From NCBI GenBank assembly GCA_024743215.1, contig JANSWZ010000003.1:1-64000 (forward strand): 64,000 nucleotides of DNA. The letters run 5' to 3'. Both the position numbers and the translations under genes were made by a program. Origin of the DNA: Alphaproteobacteria bacterium (GTDB lineage Bacteria > Pseudomonadota > Alphaproteobacteria > Rhizobiales > GCA-2746425). Each line of letters begins with the position of its first letter. Position 1 is the first letter of the stretch. Below the pieces are notes generated by a model. The model worked only from the letters and a program-made list of their open reading frames with translations, did no database searches and was not told the DNA's origin. Positions 18,490 through 28,231 of the stretch are shown here, piece by piece.

Positions 18490-18603
18490 ACGAAGTGACC
18501 CAACCGAAAGTTCAATAGGCTGGCGCTTGCTCGTCAACCTTTGGGCATTTACTCTGTACTGACCAAGAACCCAGCAGCCCATCAGCTCAGCAGTATTGTG
18601 CCC

Positions 18604-20622
18604 ATGTTTAAGAAAATCCTGATTGCCAATCGTGGTGAAATTGCCTGTCGCGTCATGCGCACCGCCCAACATATGGGCATTGCAACAGTGGCTGTCTATT
18701 CCGATGCGGACCGGAATGCACTGCATGTGCAGATGGCAGACGAAGCCGTTCATATCGGGCCACCGCCTGCTGCTGAATCCTATCTTGTGATTGATCGGAT
18801 CATAGATGCCTGTCGCCAGACAGGAGCGGAAGCTGTGCACCCCGGTTATGGGTTCCTGTCGGAAAACGCTGCCTTTGCAGAGGCGCTTGAAAAAGCCGGC
18901 ATTGTTTTTATTGGCCCGAACCGCAGGGCCATTGAAGATATGGGAGACAAGATCCGCTCCAAAATTGTTGCCGCAGAAGCTGGTATTTCAACCGTGCCGG
19001 GCGCGCCCGATACGATCAGGGATGCAGAACACGCTGCGCACATTTCCGCTGAAATCGGATTTCCGGTGATGATCAAAGCGTCTGCAGGTGGCGGCGGTAA
19101 AGGCATGCGGATTGCGTGGAACCATGATGAAGCGCTGGAGGGCTTTGAGCGTGCCCGTTCCGAGGCGGCATCGTCTTTTGGGGATGACCGCATCTTCATT
19201 GAAAAGTTCATTGAGAACCCACGCCATATCGAAATTCAGGTGCTGGGTGACAAGCACGGCAATGTCATTCATCTGAACGAGCGGGAATGCTCGATTCAAC
19301 GCCGCAATCAGAAAGTGATTGAGGAAGCGCCGTCGCCCTTGCTGGACCCGGAGACCAGAGCAAGGATGGGCGAGGAGGCCTGTGCGCTGGCCCACGCTGT
19401 TGGCTATGACACAGCTGGAACCGTGGAATTCGTCGTTGGGCAGGATAAGAGTTTCTACTTTCTTGAAATGAATACGCGGCTGCAGGTGGAGCATCCGGTG
19501 ACTGAGCTGATCACAGGTGTTGATCTGGTTGAGCAGATGATCCGTGTGGCCGCTGGCGAGACATTATCATTGCGGCAAAGTGATATCGGCATCAATGGTT
19601 GGGCTATGGAAAGCCGCATTTACGCGGAAGACCCGTATCGCAATTTTCTACCCTCTATTGGCCGGTTGGTGCGTTTTCAGCCGCCAGCCGAGACATTCGA
19701 CGGCGTATCCACCATTCGCGTCGATACCGGCGTGGTTGAAGGCGGTGAGATTTCCATGTTTTACGATCCCATGATTGCCAAATTGTGCAGTCATGGGGCC
19801 ACACGTGATCTGGCCAATCAGGCCATGGCTGCTGCGCTTGACGCATTTGTCGTTGAAGGAATCGGCCACAATATTCCGTTTTTGGCGGCCCTGATTGATC
19901 ATCCGCGCTGGCAAGCCGCGGAGCTGTCTACGGGCTTTATTGCCGAGGAATATCCAGAGGGCTTTGAAGGCGCGGATCTGTCTGAAGAGACGGCGCGCAA
20001 ATTGGCTTGTGCGGCGCTGTCACTGGAGCTGGTGCGCAAGGACCGGCTGGATCGCATGACCGGCCGTCTTCGACCCCATACCGGCGCTGTACCCAAAGAC
20101 TGGTCTATTGCGCTTGGGGACTTTGCGTTCCAGATGGATGTGACACGATTTGTAGCGGGCGAGACATCGTCGCTTGAACTGGTGTTTTCTGACAACTCGG
20201 AGCCTTATCAGATTACAGCCTCCTGGCGTGCCGGAGCCGCGTTGTGGCGCGGGATGGTGAATGATGAACCATTGCTGGTTCAAATTGCCAATGCGCCAGG
20301 TGGTATGGATTTCAATTGGCGCGGGATTGGTTCCACTGCACGGGTTTTGCCTGCCGCGCAGGCGCGGCTGAATGCACTGATGCCTGTCAAGGAAGCGCCG
20401 GATACATCCAATCTGCTGTTGTGTCCCATGCCGGGTTTGGTGGTATCCGTTTCGGTGGAAGAGGGCCAAATGGTCAAAGCCGGGGAGACTCTGGCCGTTG
20501 TTGAGGCCATGAAAATGGAAAATGTGCTGCGTGCTGAACGCGATGCAACCGTGTCCGCCGTTCATGCATCTGCGGGGGACAGTCTGGCCGTGGATGCCAT
20601 TATCATGGAATTTGAAAGCTGA
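18604..20622 (+). CDS. pccA: Propionyl-CoA carboxylase, biotin-containing alpha subunit
   Basis: A 672-aa fusion of biotin carboxylase and biotin carrier domains. It uses ATP and bicarbonate to carboxylate its biotin, which a separate beta subunit passes to propionyl-CoA. The start is FKKILIANRGEIACRVMRTA; the ATP-grasp glycine loop is KASAGGGGKGMRIAW; RHIEIQVLGDKHGN and EMNTRLQVEHPVTE follow. The EGIGHNIPFLAALIDHP and FIAEEYPEGF stretch marks PccA rather than MccA. The biotinyl Lys is in VEAMKMEN (about K637). The track start at 18541 is a TTG; ATG 18604 matches the family N-terminus. No pccB is in the window. The gene ends seven bases from the convergent lipB. Confidence 0.93.
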   Translation: MFKKILIANRGEIACRVMRTAQHMGIATVAVYSDADRNALHVQMADEAVHIGPPPAAESYLVIDRIIDACRQTGAEAVHPGYGFLSENAAFAEALEKAGIVFIGPNRRAIEDMGDKIRSKIVAAEAGISTVPGAPDTIRDAEHAAHISAEIGFPVMIKASAGGGGKGMRIAWNHDEALEGFERARSEAASSFGDDRIFIEKFIENPRHIEIQVLGDKHGNVIHLNERECSIQRRNQKVIEEAPSPLLDPETRARMGEEACALAHAVGYDTAGTVEFVVGQDKSFYFLEMNTRLQVEHPVTELITGVDLVEQMIRVAAGETLSLRQSDIGINGWAMESRIYAEDPYRNFLPSIGRLVRFQPPAETFDGVSTIRVDTGVVEGGEISMFYDPMIAKLCSHGATRDLANQAMAAALDAFVVEGIGHNIPFLAALIDHPRWQAAELSTGFIAEEYPEGFEGADLSEETARKLACAALSLELVRKDRLDRMTGRLRPHTGAVPKDWSIALGDFAFQMDVTRFVAGETSSLELVFSDNSEPYQITASWRAGAALWRGMVNDEPLLVQIANAPGGMDFNWRGIGSTARVLPAAQARLNALMPVKEAPDTSNLLLCPMPGLVVSVSVEEGQMVKAGETLAVVEAMKMENVLRAERDATVSAVHASAGDSLAVDAIIMEFES

Positions 20623-20628
20623 GCAGGT

Positions 20629-21348
20629 TCAGAACAGGCGCTTGAATTCCTGCTGTAGCGCCACGTCGACATCTTCCATGGTTGCTGTCACGCCAAGATC
20701 ATAAAGGCTGGTAACGCCATGCCCTGCTACGCCGCAGGGCACGATACCATCAAAATGGGTCAGGTCTGGTTCCACATTGATGCTGATGCCGTGAAAGCTG
20801 ACCCATTTGCGCAGGCGAATGCCAATGGCGGCAATCTTGTCTTCGCGCATGGTGCCATCGGGCAAAGGCGGTTTTTCCGGGCGGCGAACCCAGACCCCAA
20901 CCCGGTCTTCCCGGCGCTCACCGGTAATGCCGAACGTGCCCAGCGTGTTGATAACCCATTGTTCCAGAACGGCTACAAAGCGGCGCACATCCTGTGTGCG
21001 GCTTCCAAGGTCGAGCATGACATAGGCAATGCGCTGCCCCGGCCCGTGATAGGTGTATTGTCCACCGCGCCCCGTTTGAAAAACCGGAAAGCGATCGGGC
21101 AGCAGCAGATCTTCCGATTGCGCGCTTGTGCCTGCGGTGTAAAGGGGCGGATGCTCCAGCAGCCAGACGAGTTCCGGTGATTCATGAGCGGCGATGTCGG
21201 CAGCGCGTGATTCCATGCGTTGCAGCGCTTCTTCATAGGGGACTGGATGATTGCTGATGGCCCATTCAACGTCTTCAACCCCTGAAATTGGGGGTTGTTG
21301 CACAATTCGTTTCAAGTCCAGTGCGATCTCTGCCCGTTCGTTAATCAT
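20629..21348 (-). CDS. lipB: Octanoyl-[acyl-carrier-protein]:protein N-octanoyltransferase
   Basis: This 239-aa enzyme moves an octanoyl group from ACP to lipoyl domains of 2-oxoacid dehydrogenases and the glycine cleavage H protein, the first step of lipoate synthesis. Family motifs are [39 protein letters not shown] with the catalytic Lys, and [17 protein letters not shown] with the catalytic Cys of the thioester intermediate. The size is as expected. It is convergent with pccA. Confidence 0.97.
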   Translation of the reverse strand: MINERAEIALDLKRIVQQPPISGVEDVEWAISNHPVPYEEALQRMESRAADIAAHESPELVWLLEHPPLYTAGTSAQSEDLLLPDRFPVFQTGRGGQYTYHGPGQRIAYVMLDLGSRTQDVRRFVAVLEQWVINTLGTFGITGERREDRVGVWVRRPEKPPLPDGTMREDKIAAIGIRLRKWVSFHGISINVEPDLTHFDGIVPCGVAGHGVTSLYDLGVTATMEDVDVALQQEFKRLF

Positions 21349-21438
21349 TTGTTTACCTTAAATTCCGCAAAACAGGTATCAGCATACTGCTTAGCAATCG
21401 GTTTTGGCCGATAAGTCCTTATCAGATGGAGCCCTCCT

Positions 21439-21696
21439 ATGGCGACCCTCGACGTCATTGATGTAGACCTTGCCGTTGGCCTTGGCCACACTCATATGCC
21501 GGTCCATCAATTGTTGCGGATGGGCCGCGGTGCCGTGATTGCGCTTAACACCGATGCAGACCAGGACCTGACCCTGTTTGCCAACGGGATGCCGGTTGCC
21601 GACGTGCAGGTGGTGTTGCAAGGCGATAAGGTTGCTATTGAAATCAAGCATGTCCATGGCCGCTCTCACAAAGAAAGCCCGGCGGAAGCTGCATAA
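21439..21696 (+). CDS. Stand-alone FliN-like SpoA-domain protein
   Basis: An 85-aa protein that is almost entirely one SpoA/FliN C-terminal domain: VDLAVGLGHTHMPVHQLLRMGRGAVIAL, then LFANGMPVADVQVVLQGDKVAIEI. In the flagellar C-ring this fold is found in FliN and the FliM C-terminus. GGAG lies seven bases before the ATG. There is no other flagellar or type III secretion gene in the window. The protein lacks the N-terminal extension of normal FliN, so it may be an accessory C-ring component, a regulator or a relic; the role is uncertain. Confidence 0.8.
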   Translation: MATLDVIDVDLAVGLGHTHMPVHQLLRMGRGAVIALNTDADQDLTLFANGMPVADVQVVLQGDKVAIEIKHVHGRSHKESPAEAA

Positions 21697-21703
21697 ATCA
21701 GTC

Positions 21704-21720
21704 AGGGGCAATAAGCCCCT
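21704..21720 (+). terminator. Weak hairpin after the FliN-like gene
   Basis: AGGGGC and GCCCCT form a perfect 6-bp stem with an AATAA loop seven bases after the stop codon. No T-run follows, so this is only a tentative terminator. Confidence 0.4.
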
Positions 21721-21790
21721 TGTGAACCGGTCAAAGGTTTGATAGATGAGCGGCTGCAGGGCACGCTTCGTGCCCGGTTTCGTGTACAGT

Positions 21791-21877
21791 GCGGTCGTGG
21801 CGGAATTGGTAGACGCGCAGCGTTGAGGTCGCTGTGGGGTAAAACCCGTGGAAGTTCGAGTCTTCTCGACCGCACCA
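21791..21877 (+). tRNA. tRNA-Leu (GAG)
   Basis: An 87-nt class II tRNA. The acceptor stem GCGGTCG pairs with CGACCGC, the D arm reads GGAATTGGTAGACGC, and the anticodon loop TTGAGGT (GAG) lies in stem CAGCG/CGCTG. A long variable arm follows, then a T arm with TTCGAGT and an encoded CCA end. It reads CUC and CUU leucine codons. Confidence 0.97.
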
Positions 21878-22024
21878 TTCTCGATTTAACAACAGTATGT
21901 TACCTTAGCGCTCCCGATGTGGTGCGACAGATGCTGGGATGAGCATCTTGATATGGGCTTTTCTTGCTCGCAAACATGTTCTCAAAGACCTATAGGCTGC
22001 CTTGAACTGCATTGGCATTGCCAC

Positions 22025-23047
22025 TCATTTCAGCAGCAACAGACCACCAACAATGAACGCCGCTATGAAAACTGTTTCCAGCACTATGAGTGCAATGGCC
22101 TGACCGCCGACATTGAAGATGGCCCGTAAAGACGTCTTCATGCCAACGGCAGATATTGCGATCAGCAAGGCCCAGCGGGACACATCATTGGTCAGGCTTT
22201 GAACGCTTGTCGGGATGAGGCCAAAAGAGTTGATGGCGGCCAACACAAGAAACCCAAGAACGAATGTGGGAATTAACGGGGGGCGTTTGTCGGACGTTTC
22301 TTCGCTTTGATGCCATTTGCGAACTGACAGGGACAGCAGCAGCACAATTGGAGCCAGCATGGAAACACGAAAGAGTTTAACAATGGTCGCGACCTCTCCG
22401 GTTTCCTGCGAAACCGAGAACCCCGCTCCAACCACCTGGGCTACATCGTGGATGGTTCCACCTAAAAATATTCCCGTGGCGATTGCGTCCAGTCCGAACA
22501 GGGCGGCAAGGGGCGGGTAAGCGATCATCGCCAGTGTGCTGAGAACAGTAACGCTCAGGATCGTGAAAATGAGATTTCTCTCTGAGTGGCTGTTTTTTGG
22601 CAGAACAGCAGCAATGGCAATCGCGGCCGAGGCACCACAGATGGCAACGGATCCGCCAGTAAGAATGGCCAGCCGCCACCCTCTGCCCAGCAGCCTGGCT
22701 GCTATCAAGCCAAAGATCATTGTGCAGATGATACCGAGCGCTACCAAAAGAACGGGTTTTACGCCCAATTGACTGAGAAGTTCAAAACTGACGCGGGCTC
22801 CCAGTAAAGCCACGCCAATTCGCAAGACAGTGGAAACAGCAAGCTGGATACCCTCAATACATGGTCCATCTTCTGCCAGAAAATGCAAAGCGATTCCCAG
22901 AAGCAGAGCCATCAACATGGCCGGTGCACCATAGTGGTCGGACAGGAATTGAGCCGCTATGGCAACCAGCAACGCAACCAGAATTCCTGGCATGGCCGCC
23001 TTGCCTTTTTGAATGAACGGGCTGGCGATTTTGGTCTCTGACGACAA
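22025..23047 (-). CDS. YeiH/UPF0324-family putative permease (sulfate-exporter type)
   Basis: A 340-aa inner-membrane protein with about ten helices and the UPF0324 (Cons_hypoth698) pattern: LMALLLGIALHFLAEDG, LGARVSFELLSQLGV, LTGGSVAICGASAAIAIAAVLP and GIFLGGTIHDVAQVVGAGFSVS. Members are annotated as putative sulfate exporters because relatives lie with taurine or sulfonate degradation genes, but no such gene is near here. The gene is monocistronic, transcribed away from the DUF2325 gene with about 160-190 bp between the two start codons. Confidence 0.87.
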   Translation of the reverse strand: MSSETKIASPFIQKGKAAMPGILVALLVAIAAQFLSDHYGAPAMLMALLLGIALHFLAEDGPCIEGIQLAVSTVLRIGVALLGARVSFELLSQLGVKPVLLVALGIICTMIFGLIAARLLGRGWRLAILTGGSVAICGASAAIAIAAVLPKNSHSERNLIFTILSVTVLSTLAMIAYPPLAALFGLDAIATGIFLGGTIHDVAQVVGAGFSVSQETGEVATIVKLFRVSMLAPIVLLLSLSVRKWHQSEETSDKRPPLIPTFVLGFLVLAAINSFGLIPTSVQSLTNDVSRWALLIAISAVGMKTSLRAIFNVGGQAIALIVLETVFIAAFIVGGLLLLK

Positions 23048-23232
23048 TGATCTGGCTCCGTGCTGTGAACTTTGTGGGCCCAGGAATGGACAGACGGGTT
23101 TACATCAAGTGACTTGTTGCAACGTGATGATATATAGGCCGATTTAAAACTTGACTCAAACACTCATATTAAATAATTTCGAGCTCAATTCAGGCTTTAG
23201 CGTGCGCGTTGGCAGTTGTCGCGATACCGCAG

Positions 23233-24411
23233 ATGGATAACAGAATGTGCGCGAACCATCACGGTCAACGGAAACCAGCAAGAAACGCCACTACACGCAG
23301 GCTTCGCTTCTGGGAATATACCGATGCCGCCCATTGTTTGGTCATAGGAACTTGCCTCAGTCATGATGATCTGCTCAAGATCGGACGTAAGCTTAAACTG
23401 CGATATGACGACAACATTCTGGATCATGATGTTCATTCATATTTTGTAAGCAAGGCAAACCTTGAATCCTCCGAAGCGCGCGCAATGCATAAGCTGCTGG
23501 ATCAGCGCCATGGCGGAATTATTCGCATTGTCTCGCGTCATGCTGAGGCGGAATTGCTTGGTCTGTGGCAGCAGATGAAAGATGGCGGGCAGATTGCCGG
23601 TGCTCTTTACGCATTCATGACACTGCGAAATGTGCCCCAGCGACTGCGTGCGCGCATTTTCGGTGAGGTTCATATGCTGTCGCATCTTTTGGGAGCATCT
23701 TACCGGCAACAATCCGCTGAAACTATGCGGCTTCAGGTCCAGTTGGAAGAAACACAGGCGCGGCGCGCGCGCGTGGAATCGGCATTGCACGCATCGCTTA
23801 GCGAAAAGTCTGGCCGTGTTGAACAGCTTGAAAACGAATTGGCTAAGCTAAGGGGCATTCTGGTGTGCAACCAAAGCGCAACTGACATAGTTGTTGCACC
23901 CAGAGCCAGTGGTAAATCACAAAGGGCCATCGAAACAGCCCGAAAGCGGGCACAATTAGCTGAGGCTGACAACGCGCGGTTGCAAATGCTTTTGGATGGT
24001 TCCAAGCGCGAAAACAACCGTCTCAAGCTGGCACTCAGGCGACAACCGGTACAGATCATAGATGAAGATGTGAATGCTGACCTGGATGGCTGCTCAATTC
24101 TCTATCTGGGTGGGAAAAACAAGCTGGTGCCGCATCTTGAGGGCCACGCAAAAATGTATGGTGCCAGATTTGTTCACCATGATGGCGGTGTGGAAGACAA
24201 TATTACCCGCATTGATGCGGTGCTCCCATCTGTTGATTGTGTTCTCTGTCCGATCAACTGCATCAGCCACGACGCCTGCCTGCGTGCAAAACATGGTTGC
24301 CAGAAGCTGGGGAAGGTTTTCATTCCGCTGAAGAATGACAGTCAGTCCTGTTTCAAGCAGGCGCTAAGGCAGCTTTCCGACGAACGGGCGCAGAACCGAA
24401 CCTATGATTAG
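23233..24411 (+). CDS. DUF2325 domain protein with central coiled coil
   Basis: This protein of about 392 aa has an unassigned N-terminal half (TDAAHCLVIGTCLSHDDLLKIGRKL, then HKLLDQRHGG), a central Glu/Arg/Ala-rich segment (about residues 160-285) that should form a coiled coil, and a C-terminal DUF2325 domain (SILYLGGKNKLVPHLEGHAKMYG, HHDGGVEDN, VDCVLCPINCISHDAC). The Cys-rich end of DUF2325 suggests metal or redox chemistry, but its function is not known to me. The track start is TTG 23209; ATG 23233 or 23245 are possible and no site decides between them. Confidence 0.82.
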   Translation: MDNRMCANHHGQRKPARNATTRRLRFWEYTDAAHCLVIGTCLSHDDLLKIGRKLKLRYDDNILDHDVHSYFVSKANLESSEARAMHKLLDQRHGGIIRIVSRHAEAELLGLWQQMKDGGQIAGALYAFMTLRNVPQRLRARIFGEVHMLSHLLGASYRQQSAETMRLQVQLEETQARRARVESALHASLSEKSGRVEQLENELAKLRGILVCNQSATDIVVAPRASGKSQRAIETARKRAQLAEADNARLQMLLDGSKRENNRLKLALRRQPVQIIDEDVNADLDGCSILYLGGKNKLVPHLEGHAKMYGARFVHHDGGVEDNITRIDAVLPSVDCVLCPINCISHDACLRAKHGCQKLGKVFIPLKNDSQSCFKQALRQLSDERAQNRTYD

Positions 24412-24611
24412 GGCTGCAAACCCCAAATGAGGCTGCATTTCTGGCGCTTAAACCCGCCTTAAGCGAACTTCATTTCGGTTATCATCAGCATTTCGTGCAG
24501 CTAATCTCATTGAGCAAATTCAACTCTGCTTGATTTTCAGCCTGCAAGATTGGAGTTCTTTTTGCGCCGCATGTGCCGTTTATGCCGACGATCAAGCGTG
24601 ATGCGTCTCCT

Positions 24612-25868
24612 CTATGCGATCGCAATAGCCGAGCGTTGATCAATCGGACGTTCGTCAATCGGAATGTGTATCAGCGCTGATAAGGCACCGACACCGATCC
24701 CTATCCACCAAACCAAGGTATAGTTGCCATAAGTATCGTACATTTGACCGCCCAACCAAACACCCAGAAATCCGCCTAACTGATGTGAAAAGAAAACCAG
24801 TCCGTACAACGTTCCCATGTAGCGCAATCCATAAATCTGGGCGACAAGACCGGAGGTTAAGGGGACTGTTGCCAGCCAGAGCGAGCCCATTACTATTGAG
24901 AACAAGACCACAGATTCAGGAGTCATCGGAGTCAAAATGAACATCGCGGCGACGAGAGTTCGTGCGATGTAGATGCCAACCAAAAGATACTTTCTGGAAA
25001 CTTTGTTACCAAGCCAACCCGCTAGAATTGTTCCTCCGATATTCGACACGCCGATCAGGGCGATCGCCAGCGCGCCCAGTGCGGACGTAGTCGTAATTCC
25101 GATAGAACTAATCAAACTGCCAGGTGAAATGGCTCCACATATTTCCGTAATGAATGCGGGAAAGTGAGCCGTGATGAATCCAAGTTGATACCCACAAGAA
25201 AAGAATCCCACGAATATCATCGCAAAAGTAGGGTCTTTGATCGCTCTACTTATCGTCCTGGCCAGACTTTCTTCGCGCGGTTGGGATTTGGGTAGAGGAA
25301 CTTCGCCCATATATAAAAGCGCAAGCAACGATAACAAAATGAGGAAAGCGAAGACGACAAAAACTGACGACCACGGCATGTGTTGCAGCAGGGCTTCAGC
25401 AAGTGGCGGACCGAAAACCTGCCCGGCCGAACCAGCTGCGGTTGCGATTCCTAAGGCCAGCGAGCGATTTTCGTCGGACGCGGCGCGCCCAACGACTGCC
25501 AGGATTACCCCAAAGCCAGTCCCAGCAATTCCGAAGCCAACCAAGATTTCCAGGAATTGGTGTTGGCCTGGCGTGATCGCATATGAAGATAATATCAATC
25601 CGGCAGCGTAAAAGACCGCACCCGCTATGATAGCCTTTCTATCTCCAAACTTCTCAGCAAAGGCGCTGAAAATTGGTTGCCCTATACCCCAAAACAGGTT
25701 TTGAATCGCAATCGCGAAAGAAAATTCCGACCTCATCCAATTGAAGTCTTCTGCAATCGGAATTTGAAATACCCCAAAAGACGCTCGTACCGCAAAACTG
25801 ACCAGAATGATAATGCATCCAGCAATCAGAACAGGGTTGAATAAAGTGGCGACGGCTCGGGTTTCCAT
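24612..25868 (-). CDS. MFS permease, monocarboxylate/oxalate-formate antiporter-like
   Basis: A 418-aa protein with 12 predicted helices in two six-helix halves. The loop 2-3 motif is FAEKFGDRKAI and its repeat in the second half is AGWLGNKVSRKY. The N-terminus (VRASFGVFQIPIAEDFNWMRSEFSFA) resembles the oxalate/formate or monocarboxylate branch of the major facilitator superfamily, so a small organic anion is the likely substrate. A LysR regulator follows 271 bp upstream on the same strand and may control it. Confidence 0.88.
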   Translation of the reverse strand: METRAVATLFNPVLIAGCIIILVSFAVRASFGVFQIPIAEDFNWMRSEFSFAIAIQNLFWGIGQPIFSAFAEKFGDRKAIIAGAVFYAAGLILSSYAITPGQHQFLEILVGFGIAGTGFGVILAVVGRAASDENRSLALGIATAAGSAGQVFGPPLAEALLQHMPWSSVFVVFAFLILLSLLALLYMGEVPLPKSQPREESLARTISRAIKDPTFAMIFVGFFSCGYQLGFITAHFPAFITEICGAISPGSLISSIGITTTSALGALAIALIGVSNIGGTILAGWLGNKVSRKYLLVGIYIARTLVAAMFILTPMTPESVVLFSIVMGSLWLATVPLTSGLVAQIYGLRYMGTLYGLVFFSHQLGGFLGVWLGGQMYDTYGNYTLVWWIGIGVGALSALIHIPIDERPIDQRSAIAIA

Positions 25869-26139
25869 CGTTTGTGCGCCTCTTTGCCTTGACCTACAAG
25901 GTTACTTTAACAAAGTGCCTCACATTCGTTTCATGGGTAATACTGATAACTCACTTTCGAATTATTGAAGTGAGAGTGTTGTGTTTGCGCTGGATGCTCT
26001 GCGTGATGTGATCATCAGCCAATACGGGCTGCCGCCAGAAATTGGACACTGTCCAAGTTACCGGCACCCCAATTTACAGGGTTCTTTAGCTAAAATTCAG
26101 GGGGTTATGCTCTAGATCATTGTCAAAATAACTAGGTAA

Positions 26140-27036
26140 TCAGGCAACCACTGCCTCAAATGTATGCTGCGAAAGCTCCTGCAACGCTATTTTTTGAAGA
26201 ACTTCACAGAGTGCCAAAGCCGCAGGAGATGCACGTTCGGAAACAAGTAATCTGACTTCGATTGGCTCTGTGGCTGGAAGACCAAGACTTTCTGGTAGCC
26301 GTTCGAGGTCCTGAGGAGCACGATAGTTGGTTCTGGAGGTTAGCCCTTGATTTGCTTGGACGGCTGACCAGATACCTGAGAGGCTTGGAGTTGTCAGCGC
26401 AACCCGCCAGAGGCGCTGGTCTTGTTCCAGTGCTCTCAGGGCATTGGTGCGAAAGAGACACGGGTGATCGAAGAGAACAAGCGGAAGCTTCCTGAGGTTG
26501 GCTTGCCTGTGCCCTTGCCCACGTCCGGCAAACCAATAGGTGGGCATCTGAAAAAGCAGATCTCCTGATCCTTTTGAGCCAACGGGGAAAAAGGCAATCG
26601 CTGCATCAAGGCGACCAGAATAAACATCTTCTTCCAAAGCAAAATTGCGACCTGCGCGAACATCCACATGAACGTTCTCGACCACAGAGGAGAATTCTTT
26701 GATTGTTTTTGGAAGGATTGCGTCAAAGAAATCCTGTGGCAAGCCGAGTTTTACACAACTTTCCGATTCACTTACACCCAATGCAACCGCAGCTTCATCA
26801 TTCAGAGCAATGATCTTTCGAGCATAGGACAGAAGTTGTTCACCAGACTCTGTTGGAATCAGCCCCCGACCTTGTCTCGTAAACAGCGGTTTACCGGCTC
26901 GATCCTCCAATTTCTTGATGTGCATACTTATAGCCGATTGTGAGCGACCCAGCTCAGAGGCGGCGCGTGTGAAGCTACCAAGCTCTACACCCACTACCAT
27001 TGATCGCAATGCGTCTATATCGAAGTTTCTAATCAT
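26140..27036 (-). CDS. LysR-family transcriptional regulator
   Basis: A 298-aa regulator. Its N-terminal winged helix-turn-helix reads FDIDALRSMVVGVELGSFTRAASELGRSQSAISMHIKKLE, followed by a substrate-binding domain of the usual length ending with MLCEVLQ-like helical sequence. It lies upstream of the MFS gene on the same strand, and its own upstream region (27037-27250) separates it from the homocysteine methyltransferase-type gene. The effector is unknown. Confidence 0.92.
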   Translation of the reverse strand: MIRNFDIDALRSMVVGVELGSFTRAASELGRSQSAISMHIKKLEDRAGKPLFTRQGRGLIPTESGEQLLSYARKIIALNDEAAVALGVSESESCVKLGLPQDFFDAILPKTIKEFSSVVENVHVDVRAGRNFALEEDVYSGRLDAAIAFFPVGSKGSGDLLFQMPTYWFAGRGQGHRQANLRKLPLVLFDHPCLFRTNALRALEQDQRLWRVALTTPSLSGIWSAVQANQGLTSRTNYRAPQDLERLPESLGLPATEPIEVRLLVSERASPAALALCEVLQKIALQELSQHTFEAVVA

Positions 27037-27253
27037 TATTTCCGATTTTCGAAACTATACCCTGTATATATTTGGTATTCGAATGATACGGAAGTGTCCA
27101 GACGTGATCTGAAAAATGCGATTTACCATGGTTCCCGTGATCAATCCGAGTCAATTTTATGCAGAAATCCCTTCAGGGGCTGCTGGCTGCAGACCAGGTT
27201 CGCTCACAGTGTGGTTTTCAGACTCCATGTCTCAATCCATTTGTTTCACCGCA

Positions 27254-28201
27254 TCAAGTGTGCTGATACCGGGGAATTTGGTTGGCGATACTGGCCACAT
27301 GCCGATGATCGGTGCCGCAGCACCCACCAAGTACGCGCATGTTCGGGAGCAGGCTTAATAACTCCCTATGAAGGTTGCCCAATTCTTGCGGATTGCCTTC
27401 ATCCAGTTCTTCAGCCTTGTCCAACTCGGCATGGCTCATGCGCGAAGCATTGGCGCGAATACCGCAAATGCGCTGCAACCATTCAGCATCTTTGCGAACC
27501 GTGTCTCGAAAATGATCGGGATGGGCGCAATTGACCATATAATATAGCGGATAATTCTCTGTGGCAGCGTCAGTCTGGCGAATTGCGTCAGCCAGAGATT
27601 GTTCTGTCGGCAGGCGTCCATCAGTCTCGACTGTAAAGCTAATGACGCACGGAATATTTACGTTTTTCGCAGCCGCGGCAATGCCAATAGCCTCGGCAAT
27701 ATTGTTCATGGTCAGAGCCGAAATCATGTCGACACCAGCCTTTGCCAGCGCAGTAATTTGTGCGCTGTGATAGGCGCGGGCGGCATTGACACTCATAAGT
27801 CGGCCGGGCAGATAGCCATCGCCACGGGGCCCGACCAAGCCATTGATGACAAGCGGAGTGCTGATGGGGTGTTTATCTTTTATGCGGTGCATGAAAGCTG
27901 TTGCGTCGTGGTTGATTTCCTCCATTTCGTGGAGGTCAAAACCCAGTTTCTGGCACCAGTCAGGGCTGGCGCGCCACGTCGGTGTATCCAAAATGAAACC
28001 CCTGTTCTGGCTCTGAGCCAATTCCAGAAATTCATTCCAATAGTCCACGAGTGCAGCTTTGCCTGCTTCCGAATGGATAAGTTCGAACGCGGCAAAGTCT
28101 CGCAATTCAATGCCACGATTGAAGACCAGCCAAGTCTCCAGACCAGCGTCCGTGAGAAATATTGGATGGTTCTTGTCGGTGAGTTTTGCGAGCGCATTCA
28201 T
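27254..28201 (-). CDS. Homocysteine S-methyltransferase family protein
   Basis: A 315-aa TIM-barrel protein with the zinc-thiolate signature of the family: VNCAHPDHF and, near the end, VLGGCCGTDHRHVASIA. FLTDAGLETWLVFNRGIELRDFAAF is the N-terminal strand typical of this group. The family transfers methyl groups from S-methylmethionine, betaine or methylcobalamin to homocysteine. The donor here cannot be told from sequence, and no methionine-cycle gene is adjacent. It is 77 bp downstream of a cupredoxin gene on the same strand, separated by a hairpin. Confidence 0.88.
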   Translation of the reverse strand: MNALAKLTDKNHPIFLTDAGLETWLVFNRGIELRDFAAFELIHSEAGKAALVDYWNEFLELAQSQNRGFILDTPTWRASPDWCQKLGFDLHEMEEINHDATAFMHRIKDKHPISTPLVINGLVGPRGDGYLPGRLMSVNAARAYHSAQITALAKAGVDMISALTMNNIAEAIGIAAAAKNVNIPCVISFTVETDGRLPTEQSLADAIRQTDAATENYPLYYMVNCAHPDHFRDTVRKDAEWLQRICGIRANASRMSHAELDKAEELDEGNPQELGNLHRELLSLLPNMRVLGGCCGTDHRHVASIANQIPRYQHT

Positions 28202-28231
28202 AATTGGTGTCTCCTCATTAATCGGATGCCC

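Noticed and set aside
18541-18603. Upstream extension of pccA to the TTG at 18541
   Set aside because: The extra 21 residues are not part of the biotin carboxylase fold; ATG 18604 begins the conserved N-terminus.
25969-26060. Possible gene relic reading VFALDALRDVIISQYGLPPEIG
   Set aside because: A short open stretch with no stop-delimited start and no recognised family; it could be chance coding-like sequence.
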